From NCBI RefSeq assembly GCF_029784155.1, contig NC_073693.1, positions 332,572,592 through 332,636,591 of the forward strand: 64,000 nucleotides of DNA. The letters are read 5' to 3'. This document shows, one piece after another, positions 23,568 to 34,385 of the stretch. Origin of the DNA: Uranotaenia lowii. Its lineage: Eukaryota; Arthropoda; Insecta; Diptera; Culicidae. The number at the start of each line of letters is the position of its first letter. Position 1 is the stretch's first letter. A program made the position numbers and the translations under genes. The notes under the pieces were generated by a model. That model saw only the letters and a program-made list of their open reading frames with translations, was not told where the DNA came from and searched no databases.

Positions 23568-25750
23568 AGAAAGGTAATAAGTCAAGTTCCTTGAATGATT
23601 TTCGACCAATAAGTTTATTAAACTGCGACTACAAGTTGTTTATGAAAATTTTAGCTGAACGTTTAACGAATATACTTTCCAAAATAATAGGACCCGGACA
23701 AGCAGCTTTTGTTAATCCAAATTCTTGCGTTGAAAACTTAAAAGATGTTAGAAGAATTCTCACAAAATCAATAGAAAGTGCTAAATTCAAAGGAGTATTA
23801 GTCAGTTTAGATCTGCATAACGCTTTTGACCGTGTAAATCATGACTATCTATGGAAAATTTTGGAAAAATTTAGGTTCCCGCCTTCTTTTATTAACTGCT
23901 TGAAAAATTTATACGTTAACGCTTGTTCCAAAGTACTCGTAAATGGTTTTCTTACAAGAGAAATCAAAATTAACTCTTCAGTTCGACAAGGGTGTCCGAT
24001 GAGTATGATTCTGTCCATTCTGTATATTGAACCTCTTATTAGGCATCTCGCGAATGAAATCAATGGTGTTCTTGTTTACGATAAGTTTATTAATGTAATT
24101 GCATACGCTGATGACCTGGTAGTTTTCGTAAGGAATGATAAAGATTTTGATATTTTATTTGAAATCATAGATTCATATGGCCTTTACGCGCACATTCAGC
24201 TAAACAAAGACAAATCCGAATTTATTAGATTGAATAAAGCGTTTTTTGCTCCTCAAAAAATTCGAGAGGTTGATAGAGTGAAAATTATGGGTGTAATATT
24301 CGAAAAAACGTAGAATTCTTCGATCACAAGTAATTATAATAAACTCATAAGTTCAATAAAAGGCACTTTGATAAGGCACAATGTTCGGGCTCTAAATCTC
24401 TACGAGAGATGTTTTGTTTTAAACGTTTACATTTTGTCAAAGCTATGGTATGTTTCGCAAATCTTTCCTCCTCTGAACAGTCATTTAGCGGAATGATGAA
24501 GGAAGCGATGAAGAAACCCATCGCATTCCTACCCACATTGAAACACGGACGGGTCGAGCACATGTGAGATTGTGTCCGACCGGGCTGACCGGGCTGCCCG
24601 GTCGGACACAATCTCACATGTGTTCGACCCGTCCGTGTTTCAATGTGGGTAGGAATGCGATGGGTTTCTTCATCGCTTCCTATCAACATTGAAACGGCGC
24701 GCGGCAAAGAATCACGCAAGTAGTTAAAAAGCTGTTCACACAACAAAAGCCCTGCTCACATTTTCACCAACTATTCAATTTCTTCTACCCAAAGCGCTCT
24801 AGCTTTGATCTTTCCACCTATAATACTTTCATGTTCTTTCTAAATATTCTACCTTGAATTTTCACAACTCGCCGAAATGCCAAAAATTAAATAAGGAAAG
24901 TTTATTTGGAACGGTTACATTTTTAAACTAAACAGAAATCAACTTTACTTAGATTTGGATAAGGGAGGATTGAAACTAACAGATCCATAGGCTAAAGCTA
25001 AAGCATTATTTTAGAAAAACATATTTTACAATCAGGATGTGGACGGTGGTTTTGCTTTGGAAAACTATCTCATTGAATCAAGATCTAAATCATTTCTATC
25101 GCGGAATGCAAGAGAGTGGATAAACGAAGGTGTAGATGTAACGACAAATTTTGACTTACCGACAACTAAAGCTCTATATAATTATTTTTTAGATAAAATG
25201 CAAATAAAACCCGATATAGAAAATAAATTGTCAGTTGAATGGAAAAATGTGTGGGCGAATTTGAATTATAAACTCATTTCTTTCCAAGATCGCTCATTGG
25301 TTTATTCTTTTGTAAATGACTTGATACCAAATAAAATTAGAAATGTACAATGTTGGTAATTTGAAATCAGTGATTTGTGAAAAATGTGGCTCCATAAATG
25401 ATAATATGCATCGTTTAAAATCATGTAAAAATGCTAATGCAGTTTGGAAATGGTGCGAAAGTATAATAAAAAATCTAAATCTCCAGTCTAATCTCTTTGG
25501 TCACGAAGCTCCGAAACTAAATAGCAGGATGTAGTGAACTACCGATTTTAATTCCGAGAATTCCAAATGGAATATGGAGGAATTTTCACAAAACTAATCG
25601 AAGCACAAAAAACTGCGACTTTACTTCCCAAAATTTTCTAACAGATTTTTTTTCGTATCTCACTCTCTCTCTTTTCGATGGCGTGGACGTAGTGTGTGTG
25701 ATGGTTTGCACGCTTAATATTTTTCAGACAATTAGGATAGTTAATAAAGT
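23568..25750 (+). pseudogene. 5'-truncated LINE with reverse transcriptase (L1-like), inactive
   Basis: Non-LTR retrotransposon ORF2 remnant. The RT domain opens PKKGNKSSSLNDFRPISLLN near 23568, has the palm motif VSLDLHNAFDRVNHDYLW, the RQGCPMS turn and the catalytic box IAYADDLVVF. A TAG at 24311-24313 ends the long open frame (23591-24313), but homology continues in frame (LNLYERCFVLNVYILSKLWY). A 180 bp hairpin interrupts it at 24501. Past that, coding resumes (LYLDLDKGGLKLTDP) with stops, and ends with a frameshift near 25350 into a C-terminal zinc knuckle, ICEKCGSINDNMHRLKSC (C-x2-C-x8-H-x4-C). The endonuclease domain is missing, as in truncated LINEs. AATAAAG and AAATAAAAAC near 25745 may mark the 3' end. 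The L1/Tx1-like clade is judged from motif style only. Confidence 0.82.
24501..24680. mobile_element. 180 bp near-perfect hairpin inside the LINE
   Basis: Arms of 84 bp (24501-24584 and 24597-24680) differ at one position (CGAGCACATG against CGAACACATG in the same orientation) around a 12 bp loop CTGACCGGGCTG. Outer ends are GGAAGCGATGAAGAAACCCA and its complement. GC content is well above the host LINE. No target duplication is obvious. It breaks the LINE frame just after SHLAE. Either a recent MITE-like insertion or a local inverted duplication. Confidence 0.85.
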
Positions 25751-26400
25751 TTGAACTAAATAAAAACGCCAACTAAACTTGCTGACATAGGTTTTTGGAA
25801 ATGTCACGAAATTTAACGGATGTTATGAATGAATAAGTAATGAATAAGAACTGATGCTTTTAATTTAATTTGTATTCTCAATTCTATCTACTACACAGGA
25901 CATTCAAAAGTGTCCGCATGTTGGACCTCATTTAAAGATACAGTTTATCTATAATTTAATAGCAATTAACTAAAGTTTTCAATAGAATTCGCCGATGAAA
26001 CATTACCCATAATATGATTTCTTTCAAGCAGAATTTACTAATACTTTTCAAAGTCAAATCAAGATTCCATAAATTATACATTTATCCTCCCACATAATGC
26101 ATGAATTGTAGAGTAAAGACCTTCTGCTCTGCATTTTTGCTCTGTCTCAGTTTTGACGAAATTTGAGCTCATGAACAAGAAACAACATTTTATCAGTTTT
26201 CTCGATCGCTATTGAAATTGTCAAATAAATTATGGCTCTCTCATATCCATTGCGCAGGGATAAACCAGCTATCATTTTCCATTTGATATCCTGGTTACAA
26301 TATAAAAAGTTTATGGTTTTTTTACCTGTTATGTAATCTCGTTATTTTCTTTCATGTACATATGTAGCCTTTTACTTTCTAGTTGTCCACTCAACGCATT
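25751..26400. other. AT-rich sequence, nothing recognised
   Basis: No coding or repeat structure identified downstream of the LINE. Confidence 0.45.
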
Positions 26401-26885
26401 GGAAATTTCAACGCAAATATATTTTTAATTTCATTTAATGGTCAATCACAATCAATTTCATTAAGCTTATCTCACTTGTATTCGAGATCCAGAAGTGTTT
26501 TCTCGAACATTTATCACTATCATCATGATTCATTCCCAATTTGCCTTGAATATGCTCATCTAAATCGTTGTATAATTCCAAATTGCTTTCGCGAAGCGAT
26601 TTGGAATTAATTTTTCTCCTCAAGCTGTTTTTTTTCAGCCCTCTTGATTAAAATCTATTAGATGCTTGGGCTGTCATCTTGATTCGCCTGTTTTACTTTC
26701 AAGCTTTTTTTACTCGAAATTAAAAATAAATCAATCCAACTAGTTCTCTCGATTTCGGAACTGTTGAATCTCATCAAACTATCCGCAACATCTCCAACTT
26801 TCTCTTTACAAGCTTGATGATTAATTAGAAAAACTGCTTTCTCAAAACGCTTTAAAATTCCAAGTTGTCTTTTGAACAGTGTTCG

Positions 26886-27298
26886 GCATTAAAACGCTAA
26901 TCGCTAATTTGCCTGCTTCGTTATTGTTGAATAATTTTCGTTTGCACATATTTTTCACCAAACTTTTGTACCAACTGATAAACAGACTCCACCAAAAGCA
27001 GTCTGTCGAGGAAGAATGCGGATACATGCTTTTTTCTAGTGTCTGGTGTTAAATCGCTAATCGCTAATTAGTCTGCTACTTTTTTGCTGAAAAATTTATT
27101 TTCTCGAGAGATTTCTGGTGAAGTAACGAATAAACAAACTCCACAAGATGCAATTCTTCGAGCAAGATTGCTGATGAATGTTATTCTCCACAAGCTGATG
27201 TAGTTTGTTTAGCCGTAAGCTCTCTCAAAATTAAGTTAAAAATAGATAAACTACTAGAAATGTAGCGGACTAATTAGCGAATAGCGTTTTAATGCCGA
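26886..27298. repeat. Inverted repeat around GGCATTAAAACGCTAATCGC
   Basis: Left arm CGGCATTAAAACGCTAATCG (26886) and right arm ATAGCGTTTTAATGCCG (27281-27298) are inverted copies. A third, direct copy (GTGTTAAATCGCTAATCGCT) lies near 27046. The pattern may mark a MITE or the ends of a repeated module in the 26.4-28.6 kb block. Confidence 0.55.
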
Positions 27299-27454
27299 CC
27301 TTTGCTTTTGACTCACTTGAATTATGAACAATTCATTCAAACTCTCCTCCCACAATTATTCAAAGATTGTTCTTTTCTCAACCTATTCTTTCAATCCGCT
27401 TAATTTCCTATTTGGTAAGTAACTTAGGCTATACTCTTGGCTTGGAATCCTTAT

Positions 27455-28085
27455 CAGTAACTCAGGCTGTCTCCTCTGAATTCACTTTTCGATTTCATGC
27501 TGTCCTCTCGACTCGTTTGTTTCCTCAGGTTGTCCTCTCAACTCGACATTCGATTTCAAACTGTCCTCTCTACTCGCTTGAATTCTTATCAATAACTAAG
27601 ACTGTCCTCTCAATTTGCCTCTCAATTTCAAGCTGTCCTCTCCACTCGCTTGTTTTCTCAATAATTACTTAGGCTGTCCCCTCAACTCGCCTTTCGATTC
27701 AAAGCTGTCTTCTCAATTCGCTTGTTTTTCATCAAGTACACAGACTGTTCTCTCAACTCGCCTTTCGATTCCAAGCTGTCCTCTCAACTCGCTTGTTTTC
27801 TCATTAATTGCTCTGGCTGTCCTCTCAATTCGCTTTTCGATGTCAAGCTGTCCTCTACACTCGCTTGTTTTTTCATCAATAACTCAGGCTGCCTCTCAAC
27901 TCGCCTTTCGATTTCAAGCTGTCCGCTCGACTCGCTAGATTTCTAATCAATAACTCAGGCTGTCCTCTCAACTCGCCTTCAAATTTTATGCTGTCCTCCC
28001 AACTTGCAGAATTGTTTCTAAAACGTTCAAGCTGTCCTCTCAACTCGCCTTCCAATTTTAAGCTGTCCTCTTAACTCGCTTGAAA
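27455..28085. repeat. GCTGTCCTCTCAACTCGC minisatellite with about 75 bp higher-order unit
   Basis: GCTGTCCTCTCAACTCGC recurs more than a dozen times with mutations. Two half-units alternate: one followed by CTTTCGATTTCAA (about 35 bp) and one by TTGTTTTCTCATCAATAACT (about 41 bp). Together they form a unit of roughly 75 bp. Open frames here (27367-27946) are repeat artefacts. Confidence 0.8.
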
Positions 28086-28417
28086 CTGTGAACGTGATCA
28101 AGTTTTCTTTACGACTCGCTTAATATTTCATTTTTATTCTTGTTTCGGCATTATTTCATAAGTCGCTCATTTTCCACAAAAAATCCTGTTATTTATCACA
28201 CTAAATGGTACTGGCACTTAATTTTTACTTCAACTTTCTCGCTTAAGAAGTATTTGAATTATTCATTTTACTACGTTTTTGCGTAATAGGTAATTAATAA
28301 AGTGTTTGATTTTTAAGCAACTTTAATTAAAATTTTCTCAACGTGAACCGTTTATTTTCCTTTTTCGGTTCGATTTCTCTTTATAATTTTTCGTTTAACT
28401 AAGATTACAAGGAATAA

Positions 28418-28433
28418 CCTGTCACCGTCGCCA
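28418..28433 (-). other. Possible LTR-retrotransposon primer-binding site
   Basis: On the minus strand, CTGCACA is followed after two bases by TGGCGACGGTGACAGG. This resembles the tRNA-Arg-type primer-binding site (TGGCGACCGTGAC) used by some insect gypsy-group elements, placed just past an LTR end in CA. If real, an LTR would lie at 28436 and above, and the 26.4-28.4 kb block would be the 5' body of a decayed element. No gag or pol was recognised. Confidence 0.35.
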
Positions 28434-29009
28434 AATGTGCAGACTTTCCCGGAGCTCCGAAGCTCAGACGCAAAACCGGTGATCCGCCGGATCATGAACT
28501 ACCAGGGGAACACACACACTGATTGACTCGCTCGCTTGATCGCCAACTGACTGACTGACTTCCTGCACGCTGAAAGACGAATGCCGCGATGTCGGTTTAG
28601 TCCGTTCACACACGCGCCAGCTGGCAAGCTTTGTTTGAAACGATTTTCGTGTTAGGATGAAAAAGCATTCAAGGGAAATTTTTTAAAATTTCTATTTCTT
28701 TGACCCTAACTATGATTTTTATATCAATGGGCTGACGTTTAATCAATAAAGAACAATTACAATTCTATTAGCAAACCTCATAAAAATAAGTTATTCAATA
28801 TTATGAAAACGATAAACTTTGTTAATAATCCCAACCAAAACTTTTGGAAGACATAACAAAACTTACAAAGCTTACATGGCAAAACATAGCCATATTTGTT
28901 ATAATGTATGTATGTATGTTGTTTGTTGGTAATCCACCATGGGTGCACGGATTCATCGCAGTTTCTACCATAGTATGTGCTCACATGTATTATTTAGATA
29001 ATTAAGTTC
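28434..29009. other. Possible LTR remnant and AT-rich sequence
   Basis: 28440-28630 is GC-richer, with GATCCGCCGGATCATG (a palindrome) and several ACTGACTG repeats. It could be LTR sequence of a minus-strand element; no second LTR was identified. 28640-29009 is AT-rich with nothing recognised. Confidence 0.35.
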
Positions 29010-29335
29010 GACAAATCTCCAACATACCCAGACCCCATAGCTTCATATGACTGTTATGGAGTGAATGTATTGTGTTGGAGTAGGTATATTTTGGTAGAAC
29101 GAATCAATCAGGTGGGCTAGTTTACTTACAGGTATTCCGGCATCCGTGTATATACCTGGCCAGCTGGCACCTGATTGAACATTCCTATTATATAGTCAAT
29201 TATAGAAAGAATACATCTTACCTGTCGGCTGCTTATGGGATTCGAACCCAAAAGTTTTTCTTGCCGATACCGGGAATCGAACCCAGTACGCCTGACATAC
29301 CAATACGTATCCGCTAGACCACATCAGCGCTTTTT
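29010..29335 (-). repeat. tRNA-derived SINE, well-preserved Pol III boxes
   Basis: On the minus strand, from 29332: GATGTGGTCTAGCGGATACG (A box TGGTCTAGCGG) and, about 32 bp on, GGGTTCGATTCCCGG (near-consensus B box). A second B-box-like GGGTTCGAATCCCA follows. The body contains CCAGCTGGCCAGGTATATAC and ends near 29010 (ATGTTGGAGATTTGTCG). The tRNA-like head plus unrelated body indicates a SINE of about 320 bp. Confidence 0.68.
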
Positions 29336-30725
29336 TTTTAAAAGTTCCTCGAAAATCAGGACAAATTCTGAAAAATCAGGACACCTGGCATCTCTGATCA
29401 AAGCTCCTAAAAAAAATCACAATGTAATAATTTCATTTCTGTCGCCAGGTAGCGCTGTTCGTGTATCCCGTTTTATTTGTTAAGTGGTGTATATCGGTTA
29501 AAGTATATCTGCTGCTATCTTATTTTGCATTTAGGTGAGAAGCCATAAATGAGACAGTTAACCGATCGGGAAGCTGTCATGGCTTAGTGGATAAGTTTTG
29601 TAACAAAACAGGAAATATTAGGAATTTTTTGTTTCGAAGGCTCAGCATAGTAAGTTTCGTTTTTGTTAATAAAAATAAATCAAATAACAAAACTCTAATA
29701 ATCCAGCTACTGATACAGCTAGTTATCTATTAAATTTTTGGAATTTTTCTCCAAACAGCAGACCATCTCCTGGGATTAATATGGGAAGAAAAAACAATCC
29801 GTAGTATTTTCGCTAACGCCAGCTAGATCTGCAGATATAGTTATTCATTTCATATACATAGATTACATTACTCGCAGCCGACAGCGACAGCCAAAACTTG
29901 ACACCAAACGAAAAATGCTTGTTTTGTGATTGCTCACCCCAACCTACAAAAACGAAATAAAAATATAAACGACGACGGGAGGGTGCTTTTCCAAAAAGAG
30001 TAATTGGGATTAGTTTTTTTTTCGCTCCCTTCTGGGCTCTGATCATCTGTATGCTGTGCAGAGGGCTTGTGTCAAAAAAGCTGGTGACACTTCTAATGCC
30101 ACCCAAAAGCTTGTTAAGAAATGTTAGAAAAAAAAGGAAACCTAACACAAAACCAGACCAGGCAGCTTTCAAATTGATTAAACTTTTCGAACTGCATTAC
30201 AATGAGATTTTTTGGGGCTGCTGGGAGTATGAGTGTGTTGGATTTTTTTCTAAATACTCAAACAGAAGAACAAATGCTTCACAATCACACGCTGTTCCGT
30301 TCCAGAAATTGGGAGGCCAAAAAGGTTAGGGTTAGGGTTACAATGCATTTGTTAAATTTGGTTTTTACTGTTGTGCTTTCTTGCTACGTTAGATTGAACT
30401 AGTTATTCCAGAGGGCGTGGTTTGAGAAGGGGATGTTGGGGCTGAATTTGTCTGAAACAAGTCATGTAGAGCTGAAAAATGGTTCACTGGTGGTTTCGTT
30501 GATAAAAAGGACAAGTTTTTCATTGTCGGGTTTGGTCTCTAATACATACATATTTGCCAGGCTCCGGGACAACAAAGTTGAGAAGTGAGAATTACTTGCT
30601 TCGGCAAAGTTTGACTTGGGAAAATGAAATGCTGATTCGAAAATGTGCTGCTGCTGCTCTCTGGCTATGGTAGTGTATAAATTTACTAACGAAGGCGCAC
30701 ACACAATTTGTAAATTCAATTAGAT
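29336..30725. other. AT-rich to mixed sequence, no supported gene
   Basis: 29340-29400 contains AAAATCAGGACA phrases typical of a decayed interspersed repeat. 29800-30720 has overlapping open frames of 66-119 codons on both strands with no motif. A short GGTTAGGGTTAGGGTT stretch at about 30325 is discussed under rejected items. Confidence 0.4.
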
Positions 30726-31100
30726 TTATTTGGTTTGGACCGGAAGTGTTGGTTTGGTTGCATATGCTCTGGTTTTGGTTTGATGAATGTCATAATTGAT
30801 AAGCAAGGGAAATACTGACGATTCAGCTGTAACGTTAGGACATAAATTTATGATATTCAAATTTTCACAAGGCTTCTTAAAATGTGACTGTTGCCTGTTT
30901 GTATTTTGAAATTTAATTTTGGCTGACTCGAATCGAACAAACTGACTTAATTTCACTGTGTGTATTTGAACATTCAAATTAACCCAATCTAATTCCAGCT
31001 GTTTCTCTACATCAAGCTTAGCGATTGTAATGAATTTCGAAAAATCGAAAGTATCTCGTTCGTAAGCTTTAACAAATTGGTCGTAAAACCTCAATATCAT
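30726..31100 (-). CDS. Unrecognised 124-codon open frame next to the satellite
   Basis: Opens MILRFYDQFVKAYERDTFDF and ends KPTLPVQTK. Composition is hydrophilic and mixed, more protein-like than neighbouring frames, but I do not recognise a family and see no signal peptide, membrane segment or catalytic motif. Its first 29 codons lie in the segment that was tandemly duplicated (31014-31989), so a second copy of the 5' part (near 32076) runs straight into satellite-encoded residues. In AT-rich DNA a 124-codon frame can arise by chance in a window this size. It could be a degraded transposon ORF or no gene at all. Confidence 0.15.
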   Translation of the reverse strand: MILRFYDQFVKAYERDTFDFSKFITIAKLDVEKQLELDWVNLNVQIHTVKLSQFVRFESAKIKFQNTNRQQSHFKKPCENLNIINLCPNVTAESSVFPLLINYDIHQTKTRAYATKPTLPVQTK

Positions 31101-32965
31101 TTGTTTTCCTTTTGATTTATTTTCCTGCTACAAATTTTTCATCGCTTTCCAAATTTTCACCCTATGTAAATTGAATCATATTTGTAAAAAGGATTCAACT
31201 TTTGGACAGAAATTACCGATTGAAAAAATGAAAAATCAGTGAAAACTGTAAAAACTGTAAAAACAGTAAAGGATGTAAAAACTGTAAAAACTGTAAAAAA
31301 CTGTAGAAACTGCAGAAACTGTAAAAACTGTAAAAACTGTAAAAACTGTAAAAACTGTAAAAACTGTAAAAACTGTAAAAACTGTAAAAACTGTAAAAAC
31401 TGTAAAAACTGTAAAAACTGTAAAAACTGTAAAAACTGTAAAAACTGTAAAAACTGTAAAAACTGTAAAAACTGTAAAAACTGTAAAAACTGTAAAAACT
31501 GTAAAAACTGTAAAAACTGTAAAAACTGTAAAAACTGTAAAAACTGTAAAAACTGTAAAAACTGTAAAAACTGTAAAAACTGTAAAAATTGTAAAAACTG
31601 TGAAAACTGTGAAAACTGTAAAAACTGTAAAAACTGTAAAAACTGTAAAAACTGTAAAAACTTTAAAAACTGTAAAAACTGTAAAAACTGTAAAAACTGT
31701 ATAAACTGTTAAAACTGTATAAACTGTAAAAACTGTAAAAACTGTAAAAACTGTAAAAACTGTAAAAACTGTAAAAACTGTAAAAACTGTAAAAACTGTA
31801 AAAACTGTAAAAACTGTAAAAACTGTAAAAACTGTAAAAACTGTAAAAACTGTAAAAACTGTAAAAACTGTAAAAACTGTAAAAACTGTAAAAACTGTAA
31901 AAACTGTAAAAACTGTAAAAACTGTAAAAACTGTAAAAACTGTAAAAACTGTAAAAACTGTAAAAACTGTAAAAACTGTAAAACCTATAAAGCTTAGCGA
32001 TTGTAATGAATTTCGAAAAATCGAAAGTATCTCGTTCGTAAGCTTTAACAAATTGGTCGTAAAACCTCAATATCATTTGTTTTCCTTTTGATTTATTTTC
32101 CTGCTACAAATTTTTCATCGCTTTCCAAATTTTCACCCTATGTAAATTGAATCATATTTGTAAAAAGGATTCAACTTTTGGACAGAAATTACCGATTGAA
32201 AAAATGAAAAATCAGTGAAAACTGTAAAAACTGTAAAAACAGTAAAGGATGTAAAAACTGTAAAAACTGTAAAAAACTGTAGAAACTGCAGAAACTGTAA
32301 AAACTGTAAAAACTGTAAAAACTGTAAAAACTGTAAAAACTGTAAAAACTGTAAAAACTGTAAAAACTGTAAAAACTGTAAAAACTGTAAAAACTGTAAA
32401 AACTGTAAAAACTGTAAAAACTGTAAAAACTGTAAAAACTGTAAAAACTGTAAAAACTGTAAAAATTGTAAAAACTGTGAAAACTGTGAAAACTGTAAAA
32501 GCTGTAAAAACTGTAAAAACTGTAAAAACTGTAAAAACTGTAAAAACTGTAAAAACTGTAAAAACTGTAAAAACTGTATAAACTGTAAAAACTGTAAAAA
32601 CTGTAAAAACTGTAAAAACTGTAAAAACTGTAAAAACTGTAAAAACTGTAAAAACTGTAAAAACTGTAAAAACTGTAAAAACTGTAAAAACTGTAAAAAC
32701 TGTAAAAACTGTAAAAACTGTAAAAACTGTAAAAACTGTAAAAACTGTAAAAACTGTAAAAACTGTAAAAACTGTAAAAACTGTAAAAACTGTAAAAACT
32801 GTAAAAACTGTAAAAACCGTAAAAACTGTAAAAACTGTAAAAACTATTAAAACTGTTAAAGCTGTGAAAACTGTAAAAACTGAAAACTGTAAAACTTTAA
32901 AAATTGTAGAAACATACAAATTGTTATAACTGTAAAAACTGTAAAAACTGAAAACTGTAAAAACT
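31014..32965. repeat. 976 bp tandem segmental duplication covering unique flank plus satellite
   Basis: Unique sequence starting AAGCTTAGCGATTGTAATGA at 31014 is repeated at 31990, and stays essentially identical through the unique part and the satellite start (31236 and 32212, both offset 976). Inside the satellite, a marker variant (AAAAATTGTAAAAACTGTG) sits at 31584 and again at 32461, offset 877. So the second copy has exactly 11 fewer 9 bp units before it. Confidence 0.85.
31236..31986. repeat. CTGTAAAAA 9 bp satellite, block 1
   Basis: About 83 tandem 9-mers with scattered variants (CTGTGAAAA, CTTTAAAAA, CTGTATAAA, CTGTTAAAA). Any frame without a stop reads a three-residue repeat (for example KNC or FTV), because 9 is a multiple of 3. 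Not coding. Confidence 0.93.
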
Positions 32966-34385
32966 ATGAAAACTGTAGAAACTGTGAAAACTGTAAAAAC
33001 TATTAAAACTGTAAAAACTGTAAAAACTGTAAAAACTGTAAAAACTGTAAAAACTGTAAAAACTGTTAAAACTGTTAAAACTGTAAAAACTGTAAAAACT
33101 GTAAAAACTGTAAAAAATGTAAAAACTGTAAAAACTGTAGAAACTGTAAAAACTGTAAAAACTGTAAAAACTGTAAAAACTGTAAAAACTGTAAAAACTG
33201 TAAAAACTGTAAAAACTGTAAAAACTGTAAAAACTGTAAAAACTGTAAAAACTGTAAAAACTGTAAAAACTGTAAAAACTGTAAAAACTGTAAAAACCGT
33301 AAAAACTGTAAAAACTGTAAAAACTGTAAAAACTGTAAAAACTGTAAAAACTGTAAAAACTGTAAAAACTGTAAAAACTGTAAAAACTGTAAAAACTGTA
33401 AAAACTGTAAAAACTGTAAAAACTGTAAAAACTGTAAAAACTGTAAAAACTGTAAAAACTGTAAAAACTGTAAAAACCGTAAAAACTGTAAAAACTTTAA
33501 AAACTATTAAAACTGTTAAAGCTGTGAAAACTGTAAAAACTGAAAACTGTAAAACTTTAAAAATTGTAGAAACATACAAATTGTTATAACTGTAAAAACT
33601 GTAAAAACTGAAAACTGTAAAAACTATGAAAACTGTAGAAACTGTGAAAACTGTAAAAACTATTAAAACTGTAAAAACTGTAAAAACTGTAAAAACTGTA
33701 AAAACTGTAAAAACTGTAAAAACTGTAAAAACTGTTAAAACTGTTAAAACTGTAAAAACTGTAAAAACTGTAAAAACTGTAAAAAATGTAAAAACTGTAA
33801 AAACTGTGAAAACTGTAAAAACTGTAAAAACTGTAAAAACTGTAAAAACTGTAAAAACTGTAAAAACTGTAAAAACTGTAAAAACTGTAAAAACTGTAAA
33901 AACTGTAAAAACTGTAAAAACTGTAAAAACTCCGAAAACTGTAAAAACTGTAAAAACTGTAAAAACTGTAAAAACTGTAAAAACTGTAAAAACTGTAAAA
34001 GCTGTGAAAACTGTAAAAACTGAAAACTGTAAAAACTTTAAAAACTGTAGAAACTTACAAATTGTTAAAACTGTAAAAACTGAAAACTGTAAAAACTGAA
34101 AACTGTAAAAACTATGAAAACTGTAGAAACTGTAAAAACTATAAAAACTGTAAAAACTTTAAAACTGTAAAAAATGTAAAAACTGTAAAAACCGCAAAAA
34201 CTGTAAAAACTGTAAAAACGTAAAAACTGTAAAAACTGTAAAAACTGTAAAAACTGTAAAAACTGTAAAAACTGTAAAAACTGTAAAAACTGTAAAAACT
34301 GTAAAAACTGTAAAAACTATAAAAACTGTAAAAACTGTATAAACTGCGAAAACTGTAAAAACTGTAAAATCCTTGAAAAGTTAAA
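32212..34385. repeat. CTGTAAAAA 9 bp satellite, block 2, with higher-order structure
   Basis: About 240 units. A variant block containing AACATACAAATTGTTATAAC occurs near 32909 and 33569 (660 bp apart), with the same variants on both sides, and a third, diverged form (ACTTACAAATTGTTAAAAC) lies near 34050. This shows multi-hundred-bp duplication on top of 9 bp slippage. The right edge decays into CTGTGAAAACTGTTTAAATC. Long open frames here on both strands are artefacts. Confidence 0.9.

Noticed and set aside
27455..28085. CRISPR-like array at the TCCTCTCAACTCGC repeats
   Set aside because: Spacing is short and irregular, the intervening sequences are themselves repeats of each other, and the genome context is eukaryotic. 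It is a minisatellite.
29270..29335. Functional tRNA gene on the minus strand
   Set aside because: A and B boxes are good, but the acceptor stem does not pair and SINE body sequence follows, so it is better explained as a SINE head.
30322..30342. GGTTAGGGTTAGGGTT, resembling vertebrate-type telomere repeat
   Set aside because: Fewer than three units in non-terminal sequence; Diptera lack such telomere repeats. Chance or a short relic.
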